Below are positions 32,055-43,236 of a DNA stretch of 64,000 bases, one piece after another. The stretch is from Kingdonia uniflora (Eukaryota > Streptophyta > Magnoliopsida > Ranunculales > Circaeasteraceae), in contig JACGCM010000669.1 of the NCBI GenBank assembly GCA_014058105.1, forward strand, positions 1,116,001 through 1,180,000, read 5' to 3'. Under the pieces are notes generated by a model. The model did not search any database. It saw nothing but the letters and a program-made list of their open reading frames with translations, and was not told the DNA's origin. The translations under genes were made by a program, and so were the position numbers. Position 1 is the first letter of the stretch. Every line of letters begins with the position of its first letter.

Positions 32055-33318
32055 TTATTTGCGATACAACTTCAGTCTCCTTGTATTCCAAGGATTAGGT
32101 ATGTGCTCGCCATGCTCAGCTGCGAGGTCGTAGGAACTGAGGCCATTTTTTATGATAACGATATAAGGACCTTCCCAGTTTTCGGATAATTTCCATGCGT
32201 TGAGCTTATTGCTATGTTTAGGAATCTCTCGGAGGACAAGATCCTTGATTTCGAGCTCTATATGCCGAACGCGTTTGATATAAGATTGGGCTAAAGCTTG
32301 GTTGTATCTTCCCAAATTCATGACTTCTCTGTCCCGAGTCTCCTCGATCCAATTCATATTACATGCCAACAGGAATTCATTTTCTTCATCGGTCATGGAA
32401 TGGTCATGAATAGGGTGATGATACTGAGTAGGGATGATTGCTTCTATACCGTAAGCCAGGAGGAATATCGTGCATCCAGTTGAAACTCGAAGCGTAGTTC
32501 GATAAGCCCATAACACATGTGGTAATTCTATGACCCAATGGCCCTTTATTTCTGTTTATGCTTTTTGATCCTATCTATGATAGTGTGATTAGTGATTTTG
32601 GCCAGACCGTTCCTTTGCGGGTAATACAGATTGGAAAGAGAATGTATGATGCTGTGTTGATTGAGGAATTTGATGACTTTGGAGCCAACAAACTGAGGTC
32701 CATTATCGATTCTGTTGAGATGGGGGCAGTCGAAATAGATGATGATATTTTCCCAGATGAACTTGATGGCTTCATCCTTTCGTGTGTGGTAGAGAAGAAC
32801 AACTTCAAACCACTTAGTAAAGTAATTCGTTGCGACTAACAAATATTTATGTTTTCCTGATGTGGTAGGAAATTTGCCGACAAGGTCGAGGTCCCATCTT
32901 TTAAATGGCCATACAACGATACTAGAATGGAATTCTAAAGCTGGAGCTCAAATTTGGGGACCATGACGTTGGCAGGCATCACATTTGCTTACAAGTTTGA
33001 TGGCGTGAGCTTTCATTTTAGGCCAGATGACACCTTGGGTAAGAGCTCGGCTGACTAGAGATCTTCTTGCTGCATGGGAACCACAAGTGCCTTCATGTAG
33101 TTCGTGTAAGAATTTTTGAGCTTCTTTGTGGGATAAGCATTTGAGATATGGCCATATGACTGAAATCTTGTATAAGAGACCGTTTTCCACGATGTAGTGT
33201 TTAGCATTATCAAGTACGCGTCTTCTTTTAGTAGGGTTTGAGAGAGTTCGCCATCGATTTTTTTTTGCTCCAATGTACTTGAGAAAAGGTCGTCTCCAAT
33301 CATCCTCATCCTCTTCAA
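32055..33318 (-). pseudogene. Tat-1 integrase
   Basis: 32948-33190: zinc-binding H-H-C-C region (HELHEGTCGSHAARRSL, WPKMKAHAIKLVSKCDACQRH). 32546-32842: catalytic core with RIDNGPQFVGSK (second Asp). Exactly 35 residues later comes NGLAK, where the third catalytic residue should be Glu but is Lys (codon at 32597-32599). 32055-32516: AYRTTLRVSTGCTIFLLAYGIEAIIP and the C-terminal ENWEGPYIV-WNTRRLKLYRK. Two or three frame breaks occur. Confidence 0.9.
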
Positions 33319-33340
33319 CTCCCCCAGTATTAATAAAATT

Positions 33341-33730
33341 TTAGCTTATGATGTTAATGCTGGGGTTTGATAATACTTCGATCATGAGATATCGAGCTTC
33401 TGAGCCAAGGACTCTTGCGAGATATGCGAGGTAATCAGAATGTCTATTTTCTCCGCGCGGCAAATGTTCGATAAAAATTTTCTTAAATTTTCTCGTTCTA
33501 TCGGCTACTTTAGTTGGGTAATCTAACATTTTTTCATTCTTCTAGAATTTTTCTGTGTAGTGGTTTACGATGAGAAAAGAATCTGTGCATACGGACAGCT
33601 CGGATACTCTAATCTCAAGAGCCATATCTAGACCGTGAATCATTGCCTCATACTCGGCTGTATTGTTGGTAGCTTCAAAATTTAATCGGATTGCTTTTTT
33701 GATTCTATCATTAGAAGGTGTGATCATCAC
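33341..33730 (-). pseudogene. Tat-1 second (archaeal-type) RNase H
   Basis: 33542-33730 reads NFEATNNTAEYEAMIHGLDMALEI and LSVCTDSFLIVNHY, the active-site pattern of the second RNase H (TAEYEA-I-GL--A, D/S-LVV). 33341-33529 follows with FIEHLPRGENRHSDYLAYLA. A second RNase H between the first RNase H and integrase is a hallmark of the Tat clade. One stop separates the two frames. Confidence 0.85.
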
Positions 33731-33781
33731 GATTCCGATGCCTGATCTCGTAGGTCCATAAGATCCGTCAGATAAAGGGTG

Positions 33782-34311
33782 TCATCCCTTTTGAATTATC
33801 ATATCTGTCTTTTCTTCGATTTGTTCTTCATGAATTTCTGTGTTATCTTCTTCCCAATCAGGATCTTCTACGGGAAAGTCCGTAAGGAAATCTGCTACGG
33901 CCTGACCCTTTTCAGAATGTCTTGGTTTGAAACGGATATCTTGCTCGCCAAAAGTGACTGACCATTGCTGGACCCATCTGGATTTTCTCATTTGTATAAG
34001 ATTTTGCGTAGAGGGTAGTTGGTTAATATTCGTACCGAATGGGCTTGCAAGTACTGTCTCAGTTTTTGCGAGGTGTAGACGAGATCTAAAAGTAGTTTCT
34101 CGATCTTACTATATCAAGATTTTGCTGGATTGAGAGTTTTACTGATGAAGTAGAAAGGCTTCTCGATCTTCTCATCAAGTTGAATGAGAATAAAATTTAT
34201 TGATTCTTCAGTGACTGCGAGACAAATGGTGAGTTCTTCCCCTTCACGAGGTGTACTCATCACTAGTGGTGATCCCAAGTAAAGTTTTAAGTTGTTTAAA
34301 TGTTGTTTCAT
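33782..34311 (-). pseudogene. Tat-1 first RNase H domain
   Basis: 34114-34311: LKLYLGSPLVMSTPREGEELTICLAVTEESINFILIQLDE with FYFISKTLNPA. 33782-33991: SRWVQQWSVTFGEQDIRFKPRHSEKGQAVADFL, the end of the domain. Frameshifts lie between. The first catalytic Asp is not evident, as usual for the degenerate gypsy-type RNase H of Tat elements. Confidence 0.8.
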
Positions 34312-35020
34312 ACTCCATTATCCATTCGATCTCAGGGTCCTTCTTTGGTTTCTGTTTTGTTATCCCCTCACATAGTAAGTTGAACAACCATCGACAACGA
34401 TCGAATGATTTTGAAACAAAAAGGTTTAACGCTGTAATCTTGCCGACTAACTTCTGGACATCTTTTTTCATTTTTGGAGAAGGCATAGATAATAATGTGC
34501 GAATATGATTTTGATCAGCTTCAATACCGCGCTTGTTGATTAAGTGGCCCAAGAATTTCCCTGATTAAACTCTGAACTGATATTTATCAGGGTTGAGTCT
34601 CATCTTCTAGAGACAGAGAATATCGAAGGCCGTGTATAAATTTGTAACATAATTTTCCTTCTTGAGACTTTTACATAAGTCTATATAGACCTCCATTGCC
34701 TTTCCAAGGTGATCATTGAACATCGGGGTCATCAATCGTAAATAAGTAGCTCCAACATTCTTGAGACTAAACAACATGACTTTGTAGCAGTATAGGCCAT
34801 GTTCTATAATAAAAGCTATTTTCTCTTGATTATCAGGAAGCATAGGTATTCGGCTGTACCCTAACGCAGTGTCCATTATAGATAAGATCTCGTGTCTTGA
34901 AGTAAAATCGAGCATAATATTTATGATAGGGAGTGAAAAATTATTCTTTGGAGTGTGTCGGTTCAAGTCTGTGAAATCCATGCACACCCTGATATTTTCG
35001 TTCTTCTTCGGTACTGCAAC
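34244..35020 (-). pseudogene. Tat-1 reverse transcriptase, main part
   Basis: 34607-35032 reads VAVPKKNENIRVCMDFTDLN, SLPIINIMLDF, CYKVMLFSLKNVGATYLRLM and EVYIDLCKS. The active site, normally YIDD, is YID followed by LCKS; the second catalytic Asp is lost through a small in-frame deletion. 34244-34552 adds MGHLINKRGIEADQNHIRTLLSMPSPK, the thumb/connection. The apparent start Met and next residues of the 35032 frame come from the Tat-2 LTR, not from the RT. Confidence 0.9.
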
Positions 35021-35599
35021 TGTAATGGCCAAATTCCGTAGCTCGATACGATTAGGAATTAGATATCACACCAATGATCCTGTAACAATATGATAATGGA
35101 AAACAAGAAATTGAAACATGTGTTTTTAGCATGAAAAACCTCTGAATAGGTAAAAGACCACGACCTCGTATGAAGGATTTTTGTAAAAGTCTTTTTATAG
35201 CTTTGAGTGAATATATTTATTACAAGTGATCTCTAGAATATAATAATGCCTTTGATTTTGTAAGTAAGAAATTTGAGTAATTTTTCTTGTCCTTGTCTCT
35301 TCTAGAACTTCTCCTTTTTATAGGCTTTTCCCACAACTCTTCGTCGTGCTGGAGCACGTCTTTTAAATAATGTGGTTAGTAGCGGTTGACTGAATAACTG
35401 ATGAGTTCGTGGGAGACAGGTGTCTTTGACTGAATAACGTTTTCTGGGTTTTGCTCGATATAGTATCTTATGTAGTTCGTGGGGTTGGCTAGAATGTTTG
35501 ACTGGAATGTTGTGTACTGAAATTGCGTGAGCCTGAGATGAAGATAAATCAAACTGAGTGAGATCGATTATGAGTGAGATCGAGGAATAAGCCCCTACA
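35021..35599 (-). repeat. Tat-2 3' LTR
   Basis: 579 bp, TGTAATGG to CCCCTACA on the plus strand; same length as 47292-47870. TATA box on the minus strand (CCTATAAAAAGG) at 35313-35324. Confidence 0.94.
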
Positions 35600-35898
35600 A
35601 TCACCTTCTCACAACCGAAGTCACGGGTGGCTTTGGTTAAGAAAGAATATGTAAAAAATTATATTTTCGAAATGGAGCAATGATGTCGTTTGACTGGGTG
35701 GAAGTTACGTGAAATTGGGAAGTGATGGGTATTAAATGATGGTGCAGATGTATGTGACGGGTTGTGTTTGAATAGTCGCGCCCGTAATAAATGTTGACGC
35801 TTGGGAAAATGTACCTGCACAAACAAAGTTAGAGTTATAAAAAGAGTACCTTGATCACCTTGTTTGAGTAAATCCTTGCATGCGTAACGTACTTTGAA

Positions 35899-36160
35899 AT
35901 GGTGAAAACTCGGAGTATGGATCTTGAAGAGAGAATTGCGTCTGAGGCACAGCGGTTGAAGTTAAAGAATTTTAGTTACCAGTCCCAGGAAATAGAGGTC
36001 CCTGCGCCTGTTCCTCTAATGTATCAAGGCTTGTCGTGAGAGGAAGCGGTTGAAGTTGAGGAAGATTTCTACTGTAAGTGGAGATTTCATATCTTCGTCT
36101 TAACGGGTGAGGAACGTTGGGTCTGTCTCCGCACCCTTACGAAAGACATGGTTAGGGGTT
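35899..36160 (+). pseudogene. Tat-2 antisense region, first N-terminal exon
   Basis: Starts MVKTRSMDLEERIASEAQRLK, 300 bp from the end of the 3' LTR, on the strand opposite to pol. It continues IEVPAPVPLMYQGLS; after a stop come EEAVEVEEDFYCKWRFHIFVLTGEERW and LRTLTKDMVRG. The block EDFYCKWRFHIFVLTGEER parallels EDDYF-MVRFHYLLTSEVE near 23975 of Tat-1. Only one stop interrupts about 85 codons. No known function. Confidence 0.55.
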
Positions 36161-37082
36161 GATATACAGGGAAAGGTGTATCTGCGGGGAAGATGCATTG
36201 ATTTTATGTGGTGCCAGGGATTCTAAGGTTGGGCCATCTTCATCTCTACCAACTCTGCGATGGTGGTGGTGGTTATAGAAGAGGCGGTGGTGGCAGTGGA
36301 GGAGGAAAACTGGTAGGATGATTTTGTTGAGGCATTTCCATCATGGTTTTGTACTCTGAAGATCATCCATCTTATTTTGTGGGAGCCACACTGAGTCTAC
36401 TGCTTACATAATTTGTGCTTGGATTTGGACTGTGCTTCAACCGAGCCATATGAGGAGGGCTTTTTGTTGGTTCCACTATTTTCTTCGCGTCAGGGTGAAA
36501 CATCACTGAAGTAAGAAGAACTGGAAGAGATGATGCCTCGCCATGCCTGGTTGACCTGAAGCTCTTAACAAACAGGGAAAACTTATTATCTGCAAAGTAC
36601 CTAAAGTTCAGTGTTGGATGATAACATGTTGTATTCCTGTGTGAAAACTTGTTATCTGCAAATCGTACTATGAGTAAAATGAATAAAAATTGATTCTTAC
36701 GCATTTTGTGTATAAATTTTTTCTTGAATCGACCTGAAATCTGTTAGTTGAATAACTGTTTAATAAATGCTAAAATAATGTTCGGACTGAGATGAATATT
36801 TGTATAAAAGATCTATGTTTTAACAGGAAATGAAATAGAAATTGTAGAAATATGTTAATTCGAGCTTCTTTAAGGTCGACAGAGATACTACTCATAAGGT
36901 CGATCGTACTAACCAGTGAGTGTACTAGTGAGGGGATAAATTATAAGAAGTGAGTCTAAGATCTTTGGTTTCTATTACGCGATACTTGGGAAAAACTGTG
37001 TGAAAGGAGGAAGTGATTGGGAAATCTTATAAACACTGATAGGGTGACCTATAAAAGCTCAAGGGAAGGTTAGGATAGTGCA

Positions 37083-37185
37083 GACTCGATCTCAGAGGAT
37101 TCCTCATACTGCTGAGGTACGGGAAGAATTTTTGGCTCGCTCGGTTACGATGTTGAGTTACCGATGAGGGTGTTCCATCTCAAAG
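37083..37185 (+). pseudogene. Tat-2 antisense region, second N-terminal-like exon
   Basis: A short frame reads VQTRSQRIPHTAEVREEFLARSVTMLSYR and then stops. Its distance from the 3' LTR (1,484 bp) is close to that of MVKTRSQ in Tat-1 (1,453 bp). Its first codon is GTG and not ATG, so the start is lost or it is an internal exon. Confidence 0.4.
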
Positions 37186-37628
37186 GGCTAGATATCAGGA
37201 GTAGAGAACTTGAGTATGCTTGCTACTTTTATGAGTCATTTTTTTGTGTACTCATGAGGAATTCGGTAGAACGAGAAAGGGTGGTGGGTTTGGTTGCTGA
37301 AGTGGAGTTCAATTTTGATGATATGAGGATTGGTGAATGATGTGATCAAATCCAGGTTGTGATGGATACTGTTTAGATATTTATATGAATAAGCTAAATG
37401 CTGGGATGTAACAGAAATAATATAAATCAATTAGATCCTCAATAGGGGGAATCTGTTTTGAGACTGTTCGGTAAACAATTTGAATAAATTTGAATAGTTG
37501 TACGATTTTGAAATTGATGTCAATCACTATAAGTATGATAAACAAGTACTGTGAAACAAAAATACGTATTGCAGAAGCTTCTAGTTTTGTTTTGTATAGA
37601 AAATGAAAAAGAGCTCTGACATCTTACA

Positions 37629-37919
37629 GTGCAAGTCATCATGAGTGAGGGGACGTTAAGAAAAGATCTGGAAAGAAGGCAACAATACACGTTAATAAAT
37701 GAGGAGAGTTGTTATTATGAAAAGGTAGTTTTATCGAAAATGTACAAGGCGTTTGACATGGAGAGTAGAAAGGACGCCTCAGTTCTGGAATCGAGAACGG
37801 TTCGTGTGAGAGGCAATAAATGCCAACCGTATGAGAGAGAAAAGATAAATAGTTCTTCTTCGTCTCCAAACAATCGTTTTACCACAAAAGACATGAAGAG
37901 CAATCAGAGAGAAAGGTGA
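37629..37919 (+). CDS. Tat-2 antisense ORF, basic segment
   Basis: 96 codons: RKDLERRQQY near the start, ending with a Ser-rich stretch (SSSSSPNNR) and KDMKSNQRER. It is basic and probably disordered. It corresponds in place to 25590-25817 of Tat-1. No family recognised. Confidence 0.4.
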   Translation: MQVIMSEGTLRKDLERRQQYTLINEESCYYEKVVLSKMYKAFDMESRKDASVLESRTVRVRGNKCQPYEREKINSSSSSPNNRFTTKDMKSNQRER

Positions 37920-38223
37920 AAGATCTGGGGAATAAATCAACAATTTTTGGAAGATGATAAACGGTTAAAAAGGGGAAAAGGTTCGGGATCTTGTAGGTGG
38001 GAATATAGCAGTGTAGTGAGTAGGAAGCTTGACTCTATTGCCGATTCGCATCCGGAAGTTGAAGGTTAGCATAGATATATATGCAATATATTTTAATATT
38101 CTATAGTGTAAATATATGTGTTATGTATGACTGGCTTATCAGATATATACATTAAATATATAGATATATGTGTATGCATAGATAGAAGAATGATAAGTAC
38201 TTTAACCTGTATGTAGGTCGAGT

Positions 38224-38442
38224 GTGAGAGGCATCTGTATAGGTCAAAATAGTCATGTAGAGTCTATTTTTAAGATGGATATGTCATCTGTCAATGAGGC
38301 TTTGACCTCTGGTAGGACGAATGAGTCTGATATCGAAGGGGAGAGAGGATTGGAACAATTTCTGGGTTTCCCTGGTCAGTTGGTGTCTTATCCTCTGGGT
38401 TATGATGCTTTCAGAGAATTTTGTAAGCCAAGGGGGCTATAG
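38224..38442 (+). CDS. Tat-2 antisense ORF, exon before the conserved domain
   Basis: 72 codons beginning just after TATGTAG, a splice-acceptor-like site at 38212-38218. It reads DMSSVNEALTSGRTNESDIEGERG, LEQFLGFPGQLVSYPLGYDAFREFCKPRGL. The acidic first half resembles a linker. It leads toward the conserved domain starting near 38583. Confidence 0.45.
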   Translation: MRGICIGQNSHVESIFKMDMSSVNEALTSGRTNESDIEGERGLEQFLGFPGQLVSYPLGYDAFREFCKPRGL

Positions 38443-38582
38443 GAGGTAAGTGGGGTAAATGTGTAGAGTTTTTCGGCAGACAGTTTAGGGGTTGTACGAT
38501 AGCGGAAGGGGAGGAGTGCTTTTGCCTTTTGGCAGATTTGGCAGCAGAAAAATGAGATAGGGGTATAGAGGAATTGATCTAG

Positions 38583-39021
38583 TTAGAGTATTTCGATGGG
38601 GATATCCGGAGTGACCTTTCGGAGAGATTTCTGTGTTACCTATCTCAATTAGAGTATGGGTTGTACCTCCCCCTCACCAATTTGGCGAAAGTGCTAATGA
38701 ATGCAATTGGGGCATGTCCCGTTCAAATGAATGGGAATATGTGGGAGGTCACAACCGTATGTGACCATCTTAATGATAGGTGGGAAAGGGAGAACAAAGT
38801 GAGGAGGATAACCCCTGAGGACATTCTGTAGTTTTATGTGGTGAAGAATTTTAAGGCCAGTGGGGGGTCGTACTTCTGTGCGAGTGTTACTCAGCGTCGT
38901 TTTTTCGATCTGAATTCAGCAGGTCGAACATGGAATGATAACATCATATGGGTGAAGGGTAATTGCCTTCAAAGAGATGACGATGAACTTTTGGACCTCC
39001 GATTTAGATTAATAAAGCAAA
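38583..39021 (+). pseudogene. Tat-2 antisense ORF, 'plant transposon protein'-like domain
   Basis: One frame of about 146 codons with a single stop (near 38829): EYFDGDIRSDLSERFLCYLSQ, LPLTNLAKVLMNAIGACPVQ, NGNMWEVTTVCDHLNDRW, RRITPEDIL, then KNFKASGGSYFCASVTQRR, FFDLNSAGRTWNDNIIWVKG. It is the best preserved part of the antisense gene and resembles proteins annotated as 'putative plant transposon protein'. It ends at a perfect GTAAGT donor; the intron (39022-39103) ends TTATTGTAG. Role unknown; antisense ORFs between pol and 3' LTR have been reported in Tat-type elements. Confidence 0.72.
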
Positions 39022-39103
39022 GTAAGTAAAAGCATGCATAGATAAAATTATCGTTATGTTTCTTTGATAAGTATAGTTGATAGAAAAAATGTATTTATTG
39101 TAG
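39022..39103 (+). other. Probable GT-AG intron in Tat-2 antisense gene
   Basis: 82 bp from GTAAGTAAAAG to ATTTATTGTAG, AT-rich, between the conserved domain and the coiled-coil part. The homologous point in Tat-1 (27202) has the same AGTAAGT donor, which supports a real splice site. Confidence 0.6.
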
Positions 39104-41961
39104 GTGTGAAGTCTACAATGGAAAGGAAAGAGTCTCTCTTGGACGAGGTCGCAAAGGAGAAGACTGAACTCGAACTGGTCTTGGGGGAACTCGGCCTGAG
39201 TAGAAAGAAGGGAGTTAAAGTAAGTCTAAAAAGGTTGTAAAGGCTCAATCTGCTAGGTCGATGACAGGTATCGACCAAGGAATAAGGTAAACAAGCGGGG
39301 ATGAGGTTTGAGTTAAAACTCCTGGGTTGGGCAGTTCAGCTCAGCCGAACCTTACGACGAGCAAGATAGCCCACAAGTTTCTGAAGAGATAGATAAAAAA
39401 GGCTTTGTCGGCCTCTTATATCACAGCCAGTGGTGAGGTCGCCCAAGGGAAGAGGAGAAGGAGAGAGCCTTTGGGGGGCACAGGAGGAAAAGATGTTGAG
39501 GGGCAATCTATTTCGGTGGACAACCTCAAAGAGGTCGAGGAAAGGGCTAGGTTAGCGATTCTACAAGGGAAGGAAGATACGAGCCAGATGGTAAGCTTAT
39601 ATTATGAGATAAAAATGTTTAATATAGTTCGAACTAGTAATTGAGGTCGATATAATTTTTGCATTGTTAAGGGGATTTGGCTCGGTATAGAAGAACATGA
39701 ATCCGAGCTGAAAAAGGCGAAGAACGAGCTGGAGAAAAGCCTGGCTCGAGCCAAGATTAATGCCCTAAAATAAGTCAAGCAGCTAAATGCTGCTCATGCC
39801 GCAGCGATTGGTCAGTTGCAGGTCAAGGCAAAGGGTAATTTAGACGTGACGGCTGAGGAGCATGACAGACTAGGTCGTCACTTGATGCTGAAGGGATACT
39901 CTCAGAAGGAGGTGGATGCTATTAAGGCTGACACCTATGCTGAGGAAGAAGAGGAAGATATAGAAGTACTAGGGGCTGTGGATGGTTTGGATGGTGTCAC
40001 CCCCCAAACAGTGCTTAATAACCAAGGGGACGATGTTGAGCTCCCTAAAGATGGGAGTGAGAAGGTAGGGTAGACATGTGTTTTCTGGATATTTGTATGT
40101 TGTAAACTATTGTGCGGGAAAGGAACTGCTGTATGTTGACTTTGTTTATAAATATTTTGTAGGTAGTTAAAGAGATGAGTCTCAGGATAAATAACTTAGA
40201 GTCTGGACTTGCCAGGGAAATAGAGACCTCAAGGACCCTATTGTCTGCGCAAGCAGAGTTGCAGGTTAGATTTGAAATAGGTTGCTCAATCTTCGTGTTA
40301 TACCAACGCTAATTCAAGTAAATAGGATAGAAATGCATAGCAAAAATTTAACGCTATTAATACTGAGTAGGATATCGAAAGTGTGTACCTTGTATGTCGA
40401 AAGAATATTAGTGAAGTGCTCATCTGGGGATGGACTCCAAACTTTTAATCCAAAAGTATTTAGAAATAGAAGTCTAGAATCCACGTAGTCTTTCAAAATG
40501 TTGTATGTATATGTAGAAATGATACTTTCTGAATCGAACTGTACTAAAACATCCTTAAATTTCTTAGGTCGAATTGGATGCATCTCGCATAGGTGAAGAT
40601 CACACGCTCATGTGTAATCAGGAATTTGCGGAGCAGTTCGATAGGATGAAGGACGCGAATGAGAACCGGGAGGATTAGTTTATAAAAGCACACTTCAGAC
40701 TAGAGAAGTTAAATTAAGTCGTCTCTGATCTGAATCGTCAGGTTGAAGAGAAAGATTTTAGGATTAAGAAGGGACTAGAAGATTTATCCAAGGCAACTGA
40801 GTGTGCCGAGAATCTTCAACGTCAGGTTGATGCGTTGGCTGCAAAGGGTAAGCAGGCGGATATGGCACAATACCGTATTCAGGCGTTGGAACGAACTGAG
40901 GAATTATGTCGATCTGGTCATAATAGTTGCAGAATCGAGCTGGAGCGAATGAGACAAAAGTTTATTGGAAAAGATAACGAGTTGAGGGTAGCTCGAAAGA
41001 ACCTATCGGCGTCGGTGGCTGTTGCTGAACATTTGCAAACAGTCCTCCCTGCCAAGGATATGGAATTCCGAGAAATGCAGCGCAGGTGTGATGGCTTAAA
41101 CAAGAAAGTCGCTCGACTTAACGCCGAAAGGGATCACGCCATTGCTCGTGCCAAGAAAGCTGAGGCTAGAGAGCGCTCTGGGGGAAGTAGAACTGCAAAT
41201 AAGGCTCCTCAAGTTTTAGGGGATGTTGTTAGTCTCTCAGATCGCATCAGAGAGCTAGAAGGTAATGTGTTTCAAATTCAGGGGCATGTTCAGAGGGGAA
41301 ATGCGCAGACTTAAGGGAATGTGAGCATAAGTTGGGCACTGCTCTTATCAGGGAGAAAATTTTGGAGTGGGAGATAAAAGCTAAGGATTCGTTAGTGAAG
41401 ATAAAGGATGAATTGCTGAAGGATCTGCCTGCGAGAGAGGAGTTGTACGCGGAGCTTGTGATGCTTCGTGCTCGGGTAGTAGAATTACAAGCCATGAATC
41501 TGGCGGAGTCAGAGCAGTATATTGCCAAATTGAAGGAAGATGCCATTCGCTATGATAGGCTTGATGCGGATCGAAACGCTTGGAAGGATATTTATGCGAG
41601 TATAAAGGTGCGTCACGAGAGGTTGAAGGCTAGATTTGTAAAAGCGATAGTACCTGATATGGCTCGATCTGCCCTGTTAAGTGTGATCATTATATATTTT
41701 GTAGAGGAAGTTAAAAGGCTTGAGTCATAACGAGATACCTTGTTCACAACTCTGTCAGATAAGGGATGCATCTGTGGAGCTGAGATAGATCAAGGTAACT
41801 GTCTGGGCGTCATGGAGACCCAACTGGGTCCTCAAACTGCTGACTTCGTAGAACGAGGTAGGGCTGTTGTGGCCCGCGAACTGAAAGATAGACTTCTTGA
41901 TGATGCAGGGAAAAGCATTGCTAACACTCCATCGGCAGAAAAAAAATCTTTTGTAATATGA
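39104..41961 (+). pseudogene. Tat-2 antisense ORF, coiled-coil tail
   Basis: Plus-strand frames at 39405-39644, 39816-40073, 40835-41314 (159 codons), 41332-41730 (132 codons) and 41740-41961. They are rich in Glu, Lys, Arg, Ala and Leu in heptad-like order (for example RIQALERTEELCRSG and IRELEGNVFQIQGH). They are separated by GT-AG-like gaps (TTTTGTAG near 40157 and 41703) and a few stops. Such length suggests a rod-shaped, oligomerising protein. The Tat-1 counterpart is 27960-31126. It ends 50 bp before the tandem array. Confidence 0.65.
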
Positions 41962-42009
41962 TTTTGACCTAAAAATAAGTTAAAATGTTGCAGACACATT
42001 ATTATAGAT

Positions 42010-43080
42010 GAAAGCTAGTATGACCATTGCTTTATCATGTGTTTGGTGGGGTACTTGATAAAAAAAATACATTCGTTCTATTCGCAGAAATGTAGACGGG
42101 TTGCTAGACCAAGTGTTATCCTTGACCTAGGCTTATAGAAATGTCATAGACATATTGAAAGAGATGAAAGCTAGTATGACATTTACCTTATCTTATGCCT
42201 GGTTGTGTCATTGATATAAGGTGAGCTTTTACACTTGTCACAATCGCAAAGCTGTAGAGATTCAGCTGAACCCAGTTGTATGCTCGATCCAGCCTACTGG
42301 TGTAGACCAAACAAGTTGTAAAAGATGAAGACTAGTATTACCTATATCTTATCTCTTACTTGGCTCTTTGAAGTTGAACAAGTTTTCATACTTGCCACCC
42401 TCGCCGATATGTATAGATTCAGCTGAACCAAGTTGTATGCTCGATCCAGCCTACTGGTATAGACCAAATAAGTTGTAAAATATGAAGACTAGTATTACCT
42501 TTGTCTTATCTCTTGCTTGGCTCTTTGAAGTTGAACAAGTTTTTACACTTGACACCCTCGCCGATATGTATAGATTCAGCTGATCTAAGTTGTATGCTCG
42601 ATCCAGCCTACTAGTGTAGACTAAACAAGTTGTAAAATATGAAGACTAATATTACCTATGTCTTATCTCTCGCTTGGCTCTATGAAGTTGAACAAGTTTT
42701 TACACTTGACACCTTCGCCGATATGTATCGATTCAGCTGAACCAAGTTGTATGTTCGATCCAGCCTACTGGTGTAGACCAAACAAGTTGTAAAAGATGAA
42801 ACTAGTATTACCTATGTCTTATCTCTTGCTTGGCTCTTTAAAGTTGAACAAGTTTTTATACTTGCCACCCTCTCAGATATGTAGAGATTCAGCTGAACCA
42901 AGTTGTATGCTCAATCCAGCCTACCATTGTAGACCAAACAAGTTGTAAAAGATGAAGACTAGTATTACCTATATCTTATCTCTTGCTTGGCTCTTTGAAG
43001 TTGAACAAGTTTTTACACTTGCCACCCTCGCAGATATGTAGTGGCAGAAGCCAATGAAGTTCCTCGATCAAGCTTATGGA
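42010..43080. repeat. 157-bp tandem array (Tat-2)
   Basis: The marker ACTAGTATTACC or a variant occurs at 42331, 42488, 42645, 42801 and 42958 (steps 157, 157, 156, 157), with two more diverged units upstream at about 42013 and 42170. The unit also holds TTGAACAAGTTTTTACACTTG and GATTCAGCTGAACCAAGTTG. It sits between the antisense ORF end (41961) and the end of pol (43237). Confidence 0.93.
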
Positions 43081-43236
43081 ATGTAGATTGTGTACGGCTG
43101 TTTTGTGAAGAGATTGACATTATGTAAAGAAAAAACTTTCATTGATAAGTTCAAAATTTACATTGGATGGAGATAAGAATCTTACTTTTAAAATTAATAA
43201 CAAACAACAAAACATGGAAATGGAGTAGTGAGACGG

